From Caloramator sp. E03 (GTDB lineage Bacteria; Bacillota; Clostridia; Clostridiales; Caloramatoraceae), in NCBI RefSeq assembly GCF_006016075.1, contig NZ_CP040093.1, positions 620,001 to 684,000 on the forward strand: DNA of 64,000 bases, read 5' to 3'. Below, piece by piece: positions 35,973 to 45,215 of the stretch; within the stretch, counting starts at the first letter, position 1; every line of letters begins with the position of its first letter. Below the pieces are notes generated by a model. The model did not search any database and was not told the DNA's origin. It saw nothing but the letters and a program-made list of their open reading frames with translations. The position numbers and the translations under genes were made by a program.

Positions 35973-37262
35973 TTATCTTATATAGTCAATTAAAAAGTCT
36001 GGTTCTTTCTTTATTTTAGCATCCTTCATATAGTTAAAATATGAATTTAGATTTTGAATAACTTCATCTATTTTCATTTTCCCTTTAATCCCATCATATA
36101 TCAAACTGTTAACTTTTGGAAAATTAATATTAAGCGAACCTGTAGGATCATTTCCTTCAAAATCAAAATACTTCATATTATCATATTCAGCATATTTCAA
36201 ATTCGTTTGTTTTACACTTTCATCATTTAATTTTTTATACTCATCATAGAGATATTTATACACACTAATAACACTATTTAAATCATTATCATTTTTATAT
36301 ACTACCAAAACATTAAAGTTTGTTAAATAATATTTTCTGCTGCCTTCACCAAAGAACCTTGGAAGATTAGATATACCTATATTCATATCTATTTTATTAT
36401 CTTCAAAATAAGCTTTATCATCGCTTGTACTTATCATCATGGCAGTCTTACCTTCAATAAAGTCATTTCTTATATCTTTAATACTTTTTTTATCAAAATC
36501 CTGTGGTATAAGATTATCGCTATATAACTGATTATATTTTGTAATTATATCCTTTGAATAATTAAAATTATATTCACCCTTTTTATAGTTCCAAAAGGTT
36601 GTATATATATCTCCTTTAAAAACACTTGGCTCTCCTATTGACATTTTAATTTCTCCAAAATTAGATGCAGGAAATTCAAAGGGTACTATTTGTGGATTTG
36701 ACTGCTTTATTTTTTTTGCATAATAGAGCAATTCTTGCCAAGTTTCTGGAGGATTATCAGGATTTAATCCACTTTTTATAAATATATCTTTGTTCCATAC
36801 AAATTTTACTGTAGCACCTGAAACCTTTAAACCAATATTTTTACCCTTATACATAAAAATTCTGCTCTTATCTATTTCATCAAAATTATTTATGTTTAAA
36901 TCTTCCATAGTATATATTTCTTCTTTTTCAATAACATCATAAAAACCAAGCTGAAAAATATCCGGTCTTCCACTTGACTGAAGTGAAAGCCTTAATATGT
37001 TGGAATAATCATCATCAAAACTTTTGTAATCTATATAGATTTTGTTATTTTCTAAATTAAACTTTTCTATATCTTTTTTTAACCTACTGCTATAAGCAGA
37101 GTTTCTTGTGAATACAGTAACTACAGTTTTATTTTCTGCAATTTTTGGTAACTTTTTGTCATTTTTCTTTAATAAATCAACTTTATATACAAAAGATATG
37201 ACTAATAAAAATATAGTAATAATAAAATATGAAGTTACCAATCTTTGTCCTTTTGCTTTCAA
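35973..37262 (-). CDS. membrane-anchored extracellular solute-binding protein, orphan
   Basis: 429 residues starting at a TTG (AGGAG 10 nt upstream; only 5 bp after the flippase stop). Residues 10-28 form an N-terminal membrane helix without a lipobox Cys, followed by a family 1 substrate-binding fold: VVTVFTRNSAYSSRLKKDIEKFN, then RPDIFQLGFYDV, VSGATVKFVWNKDIFIKSGLNPDNPPETWQEL and EGKTAMMIS. Such proteins normally feed sugar ABC importers, but no importer genes are here. It might bind the polysaccharide or a precursor outside the membrane. Function not established. Confidence 0.82.
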   Translation of the reverse strand: MKAKGQRLVTSYFIITIFLLVISFVYKVDLLKKNDKKLPKIAENKTVVTVFTRNSAYSSRLKKDIEKFNLENNKIYIDYKSFDDDYSNILRLSLQSSGRPDIFQLGFYDVIEKEEIYTMEDLNINNFDEIDKSRIFMYKGKNIGLKVSGATVKFVWNKDIFIKSGLNPDNPPETWQELLYYAKKIKQSNPQIVPFEFPASNFGEIKMSIGEPSVFKGDIYTTFWNYKKGEYNFNYSKDIITKYNQLYSDNLIPQDFDKKSIKDIRNDFIEGKTAMMISTSDDKAYFEDNKIDMNIGISNLPRFFGEGSRKYYLTNFNVLVVYKNDNDLNSVISVYKYLYDEYKKLNDESVKQTNLKYAEYDNMKYFDFEGNDPTGSLNINFPKVNSLIYDGIKGKMKIDEVIQNLNSYFNYMKDAKIKKEPDFLIDYIR

Positions 37263-37267
37263 CTACT

Positions 37268-38806
37268 TCACACTCCTATTTTCTTTCTCTTTAGCATATC
37301 AACTATAATCTTAAATTCTTCTACCTTTAATATAATAAGCATAAAAGAATATATTAATGCTCCTAAAACTGTTGATACAATAATCTTAAGAATTAGTAAA
37401 GCATTTATACCTTTTATCATATTATCCATATATTTAAATGATAAACTCACTAAAATAGCCATAATAATTCCTGAAAGCATAGCTTTTACAAGTGTTAATA
37501 AGTTTTTATAATACTGATTATATTTTAGTTTCTTTGTTATTTGTATAAACATAACTGTTGCAATAATAAGCGTAGATAATGTTGTAGATAAAGCCAATCC
37601 TTTTATTTGTAGTCTTGGAACAAGTATAAATATTAAAACTACATTTATTCCAACATTCACAAATCCATTTATCATAGGAGTTACTGTATCCCTTGTAGAA
37701 TAAAATATCCTGCTAAAAATATCAATTAAAGAATAGCCTAGGGCAGAAAAAGATATATATTTAAGGCACAAAGAAGTTGCAACAGTAGCATTCCTATCAA
37801 ATTTCCCATGCTCTAAAAGGAGCATAACAACAGGAGTACTTAAGGCATAGACTCCAAGTATAAGTGGAACTGCAACAATAATAATTAAGTTTATTGATTT
37901 TAACATCATTTCTTTAAACTCATCGTATTTTTCTGTTGCATACTTTTCTGTAAGGCTTGGATAGAGTACAGTTGTAATTGATGTTATAAAAACAAGATTA
38001 ATTATACTATTTATTTTATAAGAATAATCATATATTGAAATGCTTCCCGCTGAAAGATTTGATGCAAAATTTCTCCCTACCATAAGATTAATCTGCGAAA
38101 CTGCCGTACTAATTATTGTTGGGACTGCAAGCTTTAACATTTTTCTTACATTCTTGTCTTTTAAATTTAAATATAACTTATATTTATAGCCTTTCATGAA
38201 AGGTCTTTGTGTATATGCCTGAGCAATTGCACCAATAAAGGTTGCAACTATCGCTGATATAATACCATATTTATAAAATAAAATTATTCCCAATATGATA
38301 ATTATATTTGCAACAATAGCTGCAACGGTTGGCTGAATGAATATATTATATGATTGTAAATACCCACTATATAAACCACTTATTCCAAGAAAAATTATAG
38401 ATGGCATTAGTATTCTTGTCATATAAACTGTTGTATAAAAATCCTTTCCCTTAAATCCACTTGCAAAAAGATAAGTAAGCTGTGGTGAAAGGATTATACC
38501 TATAATCGCAAGAAAAGTACATATTAATAATATTATGTTAAGTATATTATTAAAAAACTCATCTGCCTTTTGCCTATCGCGTTTAATTCCTGCAAAAACA
38601 GGTATAAAGGCAGTAACAAGTGCCGCTGCAATACAACTAAATAGAACCGTAGGCATTGTAGATGCTATTTTAAATATATCCGATTCTCTTGTGGCACCAA
38701 ATTTTACAGCTATTAGAAATTCTCTGATATATCCTGTTAACTTACTAATTACAAGTAAAATAGTTATGAATATGCTATATTTTGCTATTTTTTTTATTTC
38801 AGACAT
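37268..38806 (-). CDS. MurJ/MviN-type lipid-linked oligosaccharide flippase
   Basis: 512 residues with about fourteen membrane segments, MOP superfamily. The MviN signature is seen in the N-terminal part, SKLTGYIREFLIAVKFGATRESDIFKIASTMPTVLF, and in YTQRPFMKGYKYK and LLEHGKFDRNATVATSLCLKYISFSALGYSLIDIFSRIFYSTRDT. MurJ flips lipid II; in a polysaccharide cluster a paralog is likely to flip the lipid-linked repeat unit (Wzx role). No other flippase is in the cluster. Confidence 0.9.
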   Translation of the reverse strand: MSEIKKIAKYSIFITILLVISKLTGYIREFLIAVKFGATRESDIFKIASTMPTVLFSCIAAALVTAFIPVFAGIKRDRQKADEFFNNILNIILLICTFLAIIGIILSPQLTYLFASGFKGKDFYTTVYMTRILMPSIIFLGISGLYSGYLQSYNIFIQPTVAAIVANIIIILGIILFYKYGIISAIVATFIGAIAQAYTQRPFMKGYKYKLYLNLKDKNVRKMLKLAVPTIISTAVSQINLMVGRNFASNLSAGSISIYDYSYKINSIINLVFITSITTVLYPSLTEKYATEKYDEFKEMMLKSINLIIIVAVPLILGVYALSTPVVMLLLEHGKFDRNATVATSLCLKYISFSALGYSLIDIFSRIFYSTRDTVTPMINGFVNVGINVVLIFILVPRLQIKGLALSTTLSTLIIATVMFIQITKKLKYNQYYKNLLTLVKAMLSGIIMAILVSLSFKYMDNMIKGINALLILKIIVSTVLGALIYSFMLIILKVEEFKIIVDMLKRKKIGV

Positions 38807-38821
38807 ATTAAACCTCCGGCC

Positions 38822-39925
38822 CTATTTTTTTAAAAGCTCTTCATAAACTTTTAAAAGGACTTTGCTTTCAGCCTCCCAAGAATAATTATTTTCAACACAA
38901 AGCCTTCCTCTACATCCAAGCTGCTTTGCATAATCTTTGTTTTGCATTAGATATTTTATTTTTTCAGCAATATCCTTTGGATCCTTAGGGTTTGCAAATA
39001 CAGCACAATCTTTAAACAATTGCTGCCAGTATTCAAAATTTGACATAACAATAGGAAGACTGCAAGTCATATATTCAAATGGTTTGTTTGGTTGTGTTGT
39101 ATTATGATTTGGGGCTGGAAGAAAGTTAACAATTCCAATATCAGCTCTTTTCATATATGAATATGCTGTTTCAACACTAACTAATCCAAAATCCCTTGTA
39201 TACTTCCAACCCTCAAGACTTACACATTCATCTTTATAGCTTATACTGTCCCACTTACCTAAGAGCCATAGTTCAATTTCTCCTTTTAAAAGCCCTACTG
39301 CTTCTACAATCTGTTTTATTCCCCTTATTTTATTCATGCCTCCAGCATATATAATAGCCGGCTTTGTCTTTTCCACATTAGCTGGCTTAACATCATCTAT
39401 TAACTTTAATATTGCCATATTTCTAACTGTAACCGTTTTTTCTAAAGAAAAGTTTTGAGCTATATCCGGCCTTGCAGCTATTACTTTAGAAAAATATTTA
39501 ATAGAAAATTTTTCAAATTTATTAAAACACTTTGAAATAAAATTTCTTAAGGACGGTCTTATCCATTCCCTTGTCATAATGCTTTTAGCATAATCTTCAT
39601 GGACATCATATATAACTTTTTTTCCAAGAAAACTTAATATTATACCTGATATTATAAGTTCTGGATCATGAAAATGATATATTTGGGAATCAGTTTTAAG
39701 GGCAATTTTCATAGCTGAAAAGCCCTTAATGAAAAACCTATAAAACCTTCCATTGTTTTGAGGAAGAGGGATTATATGAACTCCATCTTTAATAGTTTCC
39801 CTGTCATAATTAGCAACAAGATAAACTTCATATCCATTATCAGCAAGAGTTTTGCATTCCTTATAAAATATTCTTATATCTTCTGCAGGATGGGCAGTTG
39901 ATATATGGCACACCCTCTCTGCCAT
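38822..39925 (-). CDS. family 4 glycosyltransferase 2
   Basis: 367 residues. N-terminal VCHISTAHPAEDIRIFYKECKTLADNGYEVYLVA and IYHFHDPELIISGIILSFLGKKVIYDVHEDY (near residue 80-115) are typical of a GT4 subfamily in capsule clusters; the donor domain has IIYAGGMNKIRGIKQIVEAV and a glycine-poor EYMTCSLPIVMSNF acceptor loop. Transfers a sugar to the lipid-linked intermediate in the cytoplasm. 15 bp after it comes the flippase gene. Confidence 0.9.
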   Translation of the reverse strand: MAERVCHISTAHPAEDIRIFYKECKTLADNGYEVYLVANYDRETIKDGVHIIPLPQNNGRFYRFFIKGFSAMKIALKTDSQIYHFHDPELIISGIILSFLGKKVIYDVHEDYAKSIMTREWIRPSLRNFISKCFNKFEKFSIKYFSKVIAARPDIAQNFSLEKTVTVRNMAILKLIDDVKPANVEKTKPAIIYAGGMNKIRGIKQIVEAVGLLKGEIELWLLGKWDSISYKDECVSLEGWKYTRDFGLVSVETAYSYMKRADIGIVNFLPAPNHNTTQPNKPFEYMTCSLPIVMSNFEYWQQLFKDCAVFANPKDPKDIAEKIKYLMQNKDYAKQLGCRGRLCVENNYSWEAESKVLLKVYEELLKK

Positions 39926-39950
39926 CTGTAAACCTCCTTAATTACGCCTT

Positions 39951-40694
39951 TTACTGATTTTCAAGAAGTTGTTCTTTAGGTACATCCTTAAAATATTTTG
40001 CAGGATTACCTGCAACTATCGTCCCTGAATTAACATCTTTTGTTACAACAGATCCAGCTGCAACAAAGCCATCCTCATTAATAATCTTACCTGGAAGTAT
40101 TGTAGCCTGTGCTCCAATCCTTCCTCCTTTTTTTACAGTAACTCCTTTAAAATGTTTAAACCTCTCTTTTGAACGGGATGCAAAATTATCGTTTGAAGTT
40201 ACTACCCCTGGAGCTATAAATGCATTATCTTCAATAGTTGAATAAGCAGTTATATATACGTTTGTTTCAAGTTTACAACTATTACCTATACTGCAAAAGT
40301 TCTCAATAGCAACTCCCCTACCTATAATCGTTTTGTTGCCAATTGTAACGTTTTCCCTTACAGTAGATAAATCTGCTATTAATGTATCCTTACCTATTTT
40401 ACATCCACAGTAAATTATCACTCCTGCCCCTATTAAACATCCATCAGAAATAGTAGCAGCTTCAAGCTCCTTTTCATCTTTAAATATACTATTTACTGAT
40501 CTCATAGGTTTTTTACCTATTACGGTATTATCATCTATTCTAACATTATTTCCTATTTTAGTTCCCTTGTGTATAACAACATTATGACCTATAATGCAGT
40601 TATCACCTATTTGAACATCATCTTCTATTACTACAAAATTACCAATGATAACATTCTCGCCAATCGTAGCACTATCAGAGATACAAAACATCAT
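39951..40694 (-). CDS. left-handed beta-helix N-acyltransferase (WbpD/WlbB-like)
   Basis: 247 residues, hexapeptide repeats throughout (IGENVIIGNFVVIEDDVQIGDNCIIG and on), ending with NEDGFVAAGSVVTKDVNSGTIVAGNPAKYFKD. Such enzymes N-acetylate UDP-amino-sugars. It overlaps the Gfo/Idh oxidoreductase by 4 bp (ATGA), and next upstream is a UDP-GlcNAc 6-dehydrogenase, the same order of activities as in the WbpA-WbpB-WbpE-WbpD route to UDP-GlcNAc(3NAc)A. The aminotransferase WbpE is missing from the cluster. Confidence 0.82.
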   Translation of the reverse strand: MMFCISDSATIGENVIIGNFVVIEDDVQIGDNCIIGHNVVIHKGTKIGNNVRIDDNTVIGKKPMRSVNSIFKDEKELEAATISDGCLIGAGVIIYCGCKIGKDTLIADLSTVRENVTIGNKTIIGRGVAIENFCSIGNSCKLETNVYITAYSTIEDNAFIAPGVVTSNDNFASRSKERFKHFKGVTVKKGGRIGAQATILPGKIINEDGFVAAGSVVTKDVNSGTIVAGNPAKYFKDVPKEQLLENQ

Positions 40695-41785
40695 AATTTC
40701 TCACCTTTCATGTCAAGAGTTGAAAAACTTCCCATTGGGAACTTTATTGGCATACCTGTTTTTTGTGATTTATATGCTGCAAGTATTATCTCCATTCCCT
40801 TTTTACCTTCCTGACCGTTTATTAAAGGTTCTCTATTATTATTTATTGCGTCTATCATATCCTTAAACAAAGGAGTATGCCCATGCCCATAAACTGTTTC
40901 AGGATCAGCTTCCTGCATTTTTAATATTTCTTCCTCACTATCTTTACCATCTTCAAATCTCCAGGTTTCAATCCTGTTTACTGCAAGACCTCCAATTACT
41001 GCACAACCCTTTTCACCAAATATGCTTAAAGTCTCTTCAAGGTTCTTCGGATATACACATGCACTTCCTTCTATAATTCCTATAGAACCATTTTTAAACC
41101 TTACTATCACTGCTCCAAAATCTTCAGCTTCAATATCTCTCAAAAACCTTCCTGTTTGAGCATAAACCGACTCGACCTCGCCACCCATCATCCATTGCAA
41201 AAGATCTATATCATGTATACATTGATTCATTAATGTTCCACCATCTAGCTCCCAAGTTCCTCTCCAGGGTGCTTGTCTGTAGTATTCCATATTTCTATTC
41301 CATCTTATGCTTGCCATGCCACTGACAAGTTTTCCAAATCTTCCCTCTTCCAAGGCAGCTCTTAACATTTGAATAGATTTATTAAATCTGTTCTGGTGGC
41401 TTACACAAAGTTTTACTTTATTTTCCTTAGCAGTTTTAATCATTAAATCTGCATCATCAGTAGATAGTGCCATTGGTTTTTCTACAATTACATGCTTTCC
41501 TTTTTTCATTGCATATATGGCAATTTCAGGATGATAGCCACTTTCAGTTGCAATAGTTACAACATCAATTTCTTCACTATCAAGCATCTTTTTATAATCT
41601 TCATATATATTTACAGTTGCATCAGAAAAATATTTTTTATAAATCTCAGACTTTTCTATAGCCTTTTCCTTTATAATATCGCAGGTTGCAACAAGAACAG
41701 CTTCATTATTATTCTGTGCTATTGCATCAACATGCCATTTTGATATTCTTCCACACCCGATAATAGCAAACTTTAATTTTTTCAT
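40691..41785 (-). CDS. Gfo/Idh/MocA oxidoreductase (WbpB/WlbA-like)
   Basis: 364 residues from the ATG at 41785 (GGAGG 5 nt upstream, typical start MKKLKFAIIGCGRISKWH). NAD-binding GCGRIS, catalytic-region VEKPMALSTDDADLMIK near residue 97, SHQNRFN near 125, and the C-terminal sheet with ELDGGTLMNQCIHDIDLLQWMMGGEVESVYA. Close in pattern to enzymes oxidising C3 of UDP-GlcNAcA. It lies between the 6-dehydrogenase and the acyltransferase, consistent with that role. Confidence 0.85.
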   Translation of the reverse strand: MKKLKFAIIGCGRISKWHVDAIAQNNNEAVLVATCDIIKEKAIEKSEIYKKYFSDATVNIYEDYKKMLDSEEIDVVTIATESGYHPEIAIYAMKKGKHVIVEKPMALSTDDADLMIKTAKENKVKLCVSHQNRFNKSIQMLRAALEEGRFGKLVSGMASIRWNRNMEYYRQAPWRGTWELDGGTLMNQCIHDIDLLQWMMGGEVESVYAQTGRFLRDIEAEDFGAVIVRFKNGSIGIIEGSACVYPKNLEETLSIFGEKGCAVIGGLAVNRIETWRFEDGKDSEEEILKMQEADPETVYGHGHTPLFKDMIDAINNNREPLINGQEGKKGMEIILAAYKSQKTGMPIKFPMGSFSTLDMKGEKL

Positions 41786-41835
41786 AATAACCTCCAATCG
41801 CAATTGTATATCTTTAAAAGCAAAAGCCTATAGGT

Positions 41836-43149
41836 TTATAGCTTGTGAATTTTTTCTCTATTATTTACAACGTTCTTAGAAGCATTTCTTGTATCATAAA
41901 ATATCTTTGCTCTTCTAACTATATCTTCATAATCATAGCAGCTATGATCTGTTGTTACTATTACTATATCTGCTTTGTCAAGTTCTTCATCAAGTTCTAC
42001 AGTTTTAACTTCTCTTCCTTTATATTTAAAAGTTTTTATATAAGGATCATTGACAGCAACTATAGCACCTCTTTTTTCCAAGTGCTCTATTATCTTTAAC
42101 ACAGGCGATTCCCTATAATCATCAATATCCTTTTTATATGCAACACCAAGCAGTAAAACTCTTGAACCATTTAATGCCTTCTTTTCTTTATTTAATAATT
42201 CCATTGCATTTTCTACAACAAATTCTGGCATATAATCGTTTATTTCCCCGGCAATTTCAATGAGCTTAGTATGATAATCATACTCCCTTGCCTTCCAAGT
42301 TAAATAAAAGGGGTCAAGAGGTATGCAATGCCCTCCAAGACCTGGACCTGGATAAAAAGCCATAAATCCATAAGGTTTAGTCTTTGCAGCTTCAATTACT
42401 TCCCATATATCTATTCCCATTCTTTTACATAATATTGCCATTTCATTTACAAGGGCTATATTTATATTTCTAAAGGTATTTTCAAGTATCTTTTCCATCT
42501 CAGCAACCTTTGGAGAGGAAACAGTCATAATATCTCCTTCCAAAACATTTCTATAAAGTGCTGCTGCAATTTCTGTACAATTTGGAGTTACACCACCTAC
42601 TACCTTTGGTGTATTCTTAGTTTTAAAATGCTTATTGCCTGGGTCTACCCTTTCTGGTGAAAAAGCCAGAAAAAAGTCAATCCCGCACTTTAAACCACTT
42701 TCTTCAAGTATTGGTTTGCAAACCTCTTCTGTTGTGCCTGGGTATGTAGTACTTTCCAAAACAATAAGCATATCTTTATGAAGATATTTTGATATACTCT
42801 TTGTTGAATTTACAACATAAGAAATATCCGGTTGCTTATAATTATCAAGTGGGGTTGGAACACATATTGATACAGCATCAACATCCTTTACAAAGCTAAA
42901 ATCAGTAGTAGCTGTAAGCTTCCCTTCCTTAACAAGAAGAGCTAATTCATCATCAACTACATCTCCGATATAGTTATGACCTTTATTTACCATTTCAACT
43001 TTCTTAGCTTGAACATCAAAACCTATAACCTTATATCCTGCCTTTGCCTTTTCAACTGCAAGAGGAAGACCTACATATCCGAGGCCTACTACTCCTATTA
43101 CTGCAGTTTTATTGTTTATTTTTTCTATCAATCTTTCTTTTGCGGACAT
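41836..43149 (-). CDS. UDP-N-acetyl-D-glucosamine 6-dehydrogenase (WbpA/WlbA-pathway type)
   Basis: 437 residues. NAD site GVVGLGYVGLPLAVEKAKAGYKVIG near residue 18, LESTTYPGTTEEV near 127, FSPERVDPGN near 155, the active-site Cys in YPGPGLGGHCIPLDPFYLTWKARE near 265, and LLGVAYKKDIDDYRESP near 328. The YLTWKARE form is characteristic of the WbpA/UDP-GlcNAc branch rather than UDP-glucose dehydrogenase. Produces UDP-GlcNAcA for the next gene. Start ATG preceded by AGGAGGATTAAT. Confidence 0.9.
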   Translation of the reverse strand: MSAKERLIEKINNKTAVIGVVGLGYVGLPLAVEKAKAGYKVIGFDVQAKKVEMVNKGHNYIGDVVDDELALLVKEGKLTATTDFSFVKDVDAVSICVPTPLDNYKQPDISYVVNSTKSISKYLHKDMLIVLESTTYPGTTEEVCKPILEESGLKCGIDFFLAFSPERVDPGNKHFKTKNTPKVVGGVTPNCTEIAAALYRNVLEGDIMTVSSPKVAEMEKILENTFRNINIALVNEMAILCKRMGIDIWEVIEAAKTKPYGFMAFYPGPGLGGHCIPLDPFYLTWKAREYDYHTKLIEIAGEINDYMPEFVVENAMELLNKEKKALNGSRVLLLGVAYKKDIDDYRESPVLKIIEHLEKRGAIVAVNDPYIKTFKYKGREVKTVELDEELDKADIVIVTTDHSCYDYEDIVRRAKIFYDTRNASKNVVNNREKIHKL

Positions 43150-43173
43150 ATTAATCCTCCTTAATATTTAATT

Positions 43174-45015
43174 TTACTGCTTTTTTCTTTTATACGTTGG
43201 TACCAGCTGTGCAACACTATCAAAAACAACTTCATCATCACAACTTAATTTATTATAAATCTCTATTATATTTGCTCTAAGCTCCATAAAATCGTAATTT
43301 CCTGGCTTTGCTATAAATATCTTCTTATGCTTTGTATTTTGAATTCCCTCTTCATCCATCAAAAGTTCCTCATATAGTTTTTCTCCAGGACGAAGACCAG
43401 TAAATACTATCTTTATATCTTTATCTGGCTCAAATCCAGAAAGCCTAATTAAGTCCCTTGCAAGGTCAACTATTTTAACAGGTTTTCCCATATCAAGTAT
43501 GAATATTTCTCCACCCTTTGCCATAGCACCAGCCTGAATTACAAGCTGTGCAGCTTCAGGAATTGTCATAAAATATCTATTTATTTCAGGATGAGTTACA
43601 GTAACTGGTCCACCTTCTTTAATTTGTCTTTTAAACAAAGGTATTACACTTCCATTGCTCCCAAGTACATTTCCAAATCTTACTGCAACAAATTCTGTAT
43701 CACTTATTTTATCTATTGCTTGAATTATCATCTCGCAGATTCTCTTTGTTGCACCCATTATATTAGTAGGATTTACTGCCTTATCTGTAGATATTTGAAC
43801 AAACTTTTTTATATTATATTTATCTGCACATTCAACAAGATTTAATGTCCCTATAACATTATTTTTAATGGCTTCCTTTGGGTTTGCTTCCATTAATGGA
43901 ACATGTTTATGAGCTGCTGCATGGAACACAACATCTATTTTATACTTTGAGAATATATCTTCAAGCCTGCTTTTTTCTCTAATAGATGCTATTATTACCT
44001 CTATATCAAGAATTGGATATTTCCTGTTAAGTTCCATTTGAAGATCGTATGCACCATTTTCATTTATATCAAGAATGAGAAGTTTTTTAGGGCTAAACCT
44101 TGCAATCTGTCTGCAAAGCTCTGAACCTATTGAACCTCCTCCACCTGTTACAAGAACAGTTTTATCTTTTAAATATCCAGCTATCTCTTCAATATTAAGT
44201 TCCACTGGTTCTCTTCCAAGTAAATCTTCTATTTCTACATCCCTTATTTGATTTACACTAACCTTTCCATCAATAAGCTCATATATTCCAGGAAGAGTCT
44301 TGAGATGACATCCAGTATTGCTGCATATTTTAAATATTTTCTGCCTCTCCTCAAGGCTTGCTGAAGGAAGAGCTATAAGTATCTCATCTATATCCTTTGA
44401 AGATACTATTTTTTCAATATCGTTTCTTGTTCCTATTATAGGTATTCCATGAATAACCTGACCTTTTTTACCTTCATCATCATCAACAAAAGCTATTGGT
44501 ATATATCCAAGTTCTGGATGCTTTTTCATCTCCTTTACAACAATTGCACCTGCATCCCCGGCACCTACAATTAATGTTCTTTTGCTTTTTTTAAGTACAT
44601 CTGAAGGCACCATTTCAATACTTGCAACTATCCTTCTTAAAAATCTAATTCCACCAGACATAAGAATTGTTAAGGCCCACATTATAAGATAGATACTAAT
44701 AGGGAGTCTATTGCCTATAAAAGGCTTTGCAATCTGTCCAAAAACAAATGAAATCATCGTTCCAAAACTTACTGCAAGAATAACAGATATTAGTTCGTCA
44801 ACACTTGCATATCTCCATACGCTTCTATATAGTTTAAAAGCACTAAAACATCCAATCATTATTATTGATATTGGAATAAAAGACCTAAGGTAAATATCCA
44901 AATAAGCCTTTGGTATATTCCAAGAAAATCTTACAAAATATCCAATAAAAATAGATGCATTAATAAATAGCACATCAAGAATAACAAAAAAAATTTGCTT
45001 AATCTGCCTATTCAT
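43174..45015 (-). CDS. membrane-bound UDP-GlcNAc 4,6-dehydratase (WbpM/CapD family)
   Basis: 613 residues: four to five membrane helices (about 8-30, 42-62, 80-102 and 110-128), a CoA-binding-like Rossmann domain (TLIVGAGDAGAIVVKEM near 148), then the SDR domain with VTGGGGSIGSELCRQIARF near 290 and the catalytic stretch STDKAVNPTNIMGATKR near 410, where Met replaces the usual Tyr as in WbpM-type long dehydratases. It makes UDP-4-keto-6-deoxy sugars from UDP-GlcNAc. First gene of the cluster; a TATAAT at 45130-45135 (minus strand) may be the -10 of its promoter. Confidence 0.92.
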   Translation of the reverse strand: MNRQIKQIFFVILDVLFINASIFIGYFVRFSWNIPKAYLDIYLRSFIPISIIMIGCFSAFKLYRSVWRYASVDELISVILAVSFGTMISFVFGQIAKPFIGNRLPISIYLIMWALTILMSGGIRFLRRIVASIEMVPSDVLKKSKRTLIVGAGDAGAIVVKEMKKHPELGYIPIAFVDDDEGKKGQVIHGIPIIGTRNDIEKIVSSKDIDEILIALPSASLEERQKIFKICSNTGCHLKTLPGIYELIDGKVSVNQIRDVEIEDLLGREPVELNIEEIAGYLKDKTVLVTGGGGSIGSELCRQIARFSPKKLLILDINENGAYDLQMELNRKYPILDIEVIIASIREKSRLEDIFSKYKIDVVFHAAAHKHVPLMEANPKEAIKNNVIGTLNLVECADKYNIKKFVQISTDKAVNPTNIMGATKRICEMIIQAIDKISDTEFVAVRFGNVLGSNGSVIPLFKRQIKEGGPVTVTHPEINRYFMTIPEAAQLVIQAGAMAKGGEIFILDMGKPVKIVDLARDLIRLSGFEPDKDIKIVFTGLRPGEKLYEELLMDEEGIQNTKHKKIFIAKPGNYDFMELRANIIEIYNKLSCDDEVVFDSVAQLVPTYKRKKQ

Positions 45016-45177
45016 TTCTTATTCATCTCCATTTCACTCTTGTCTTACATTTAGTAACCACAAAGTTACATCATTCAGCAATATAATTATATATCAATTA
45101 ATATAAGTAGTAAAATAATTACCTGTAATATTATATCATTTATTTATGAACATTTTTTAAATTTATAGTTATATATT

Positions 45178-45212
45178 AAAAAGAGATGACTAGTTGTTAG
45201 CCATCTCTTTTT
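45178..45212 (-). terminator. intrinsic terminator after the DUF4340 gene
   Basis: AAAGAGATG...CATCTCTTT stem with a T-rich tail on either strand; the minus-strand gene at 45216 ends 4 bp before it. Confidence 0.8.
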
Positions 45213-45215
45213 AAA

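Noticed and set aside
28585-45015. The polysaccharide cluster as a recently acquired island
   Set aside because: Base composition and codon use look like those of the neighbouring genes by eye, and no mobile elements or flanking repeats were seen. A computed composition profile could change this.
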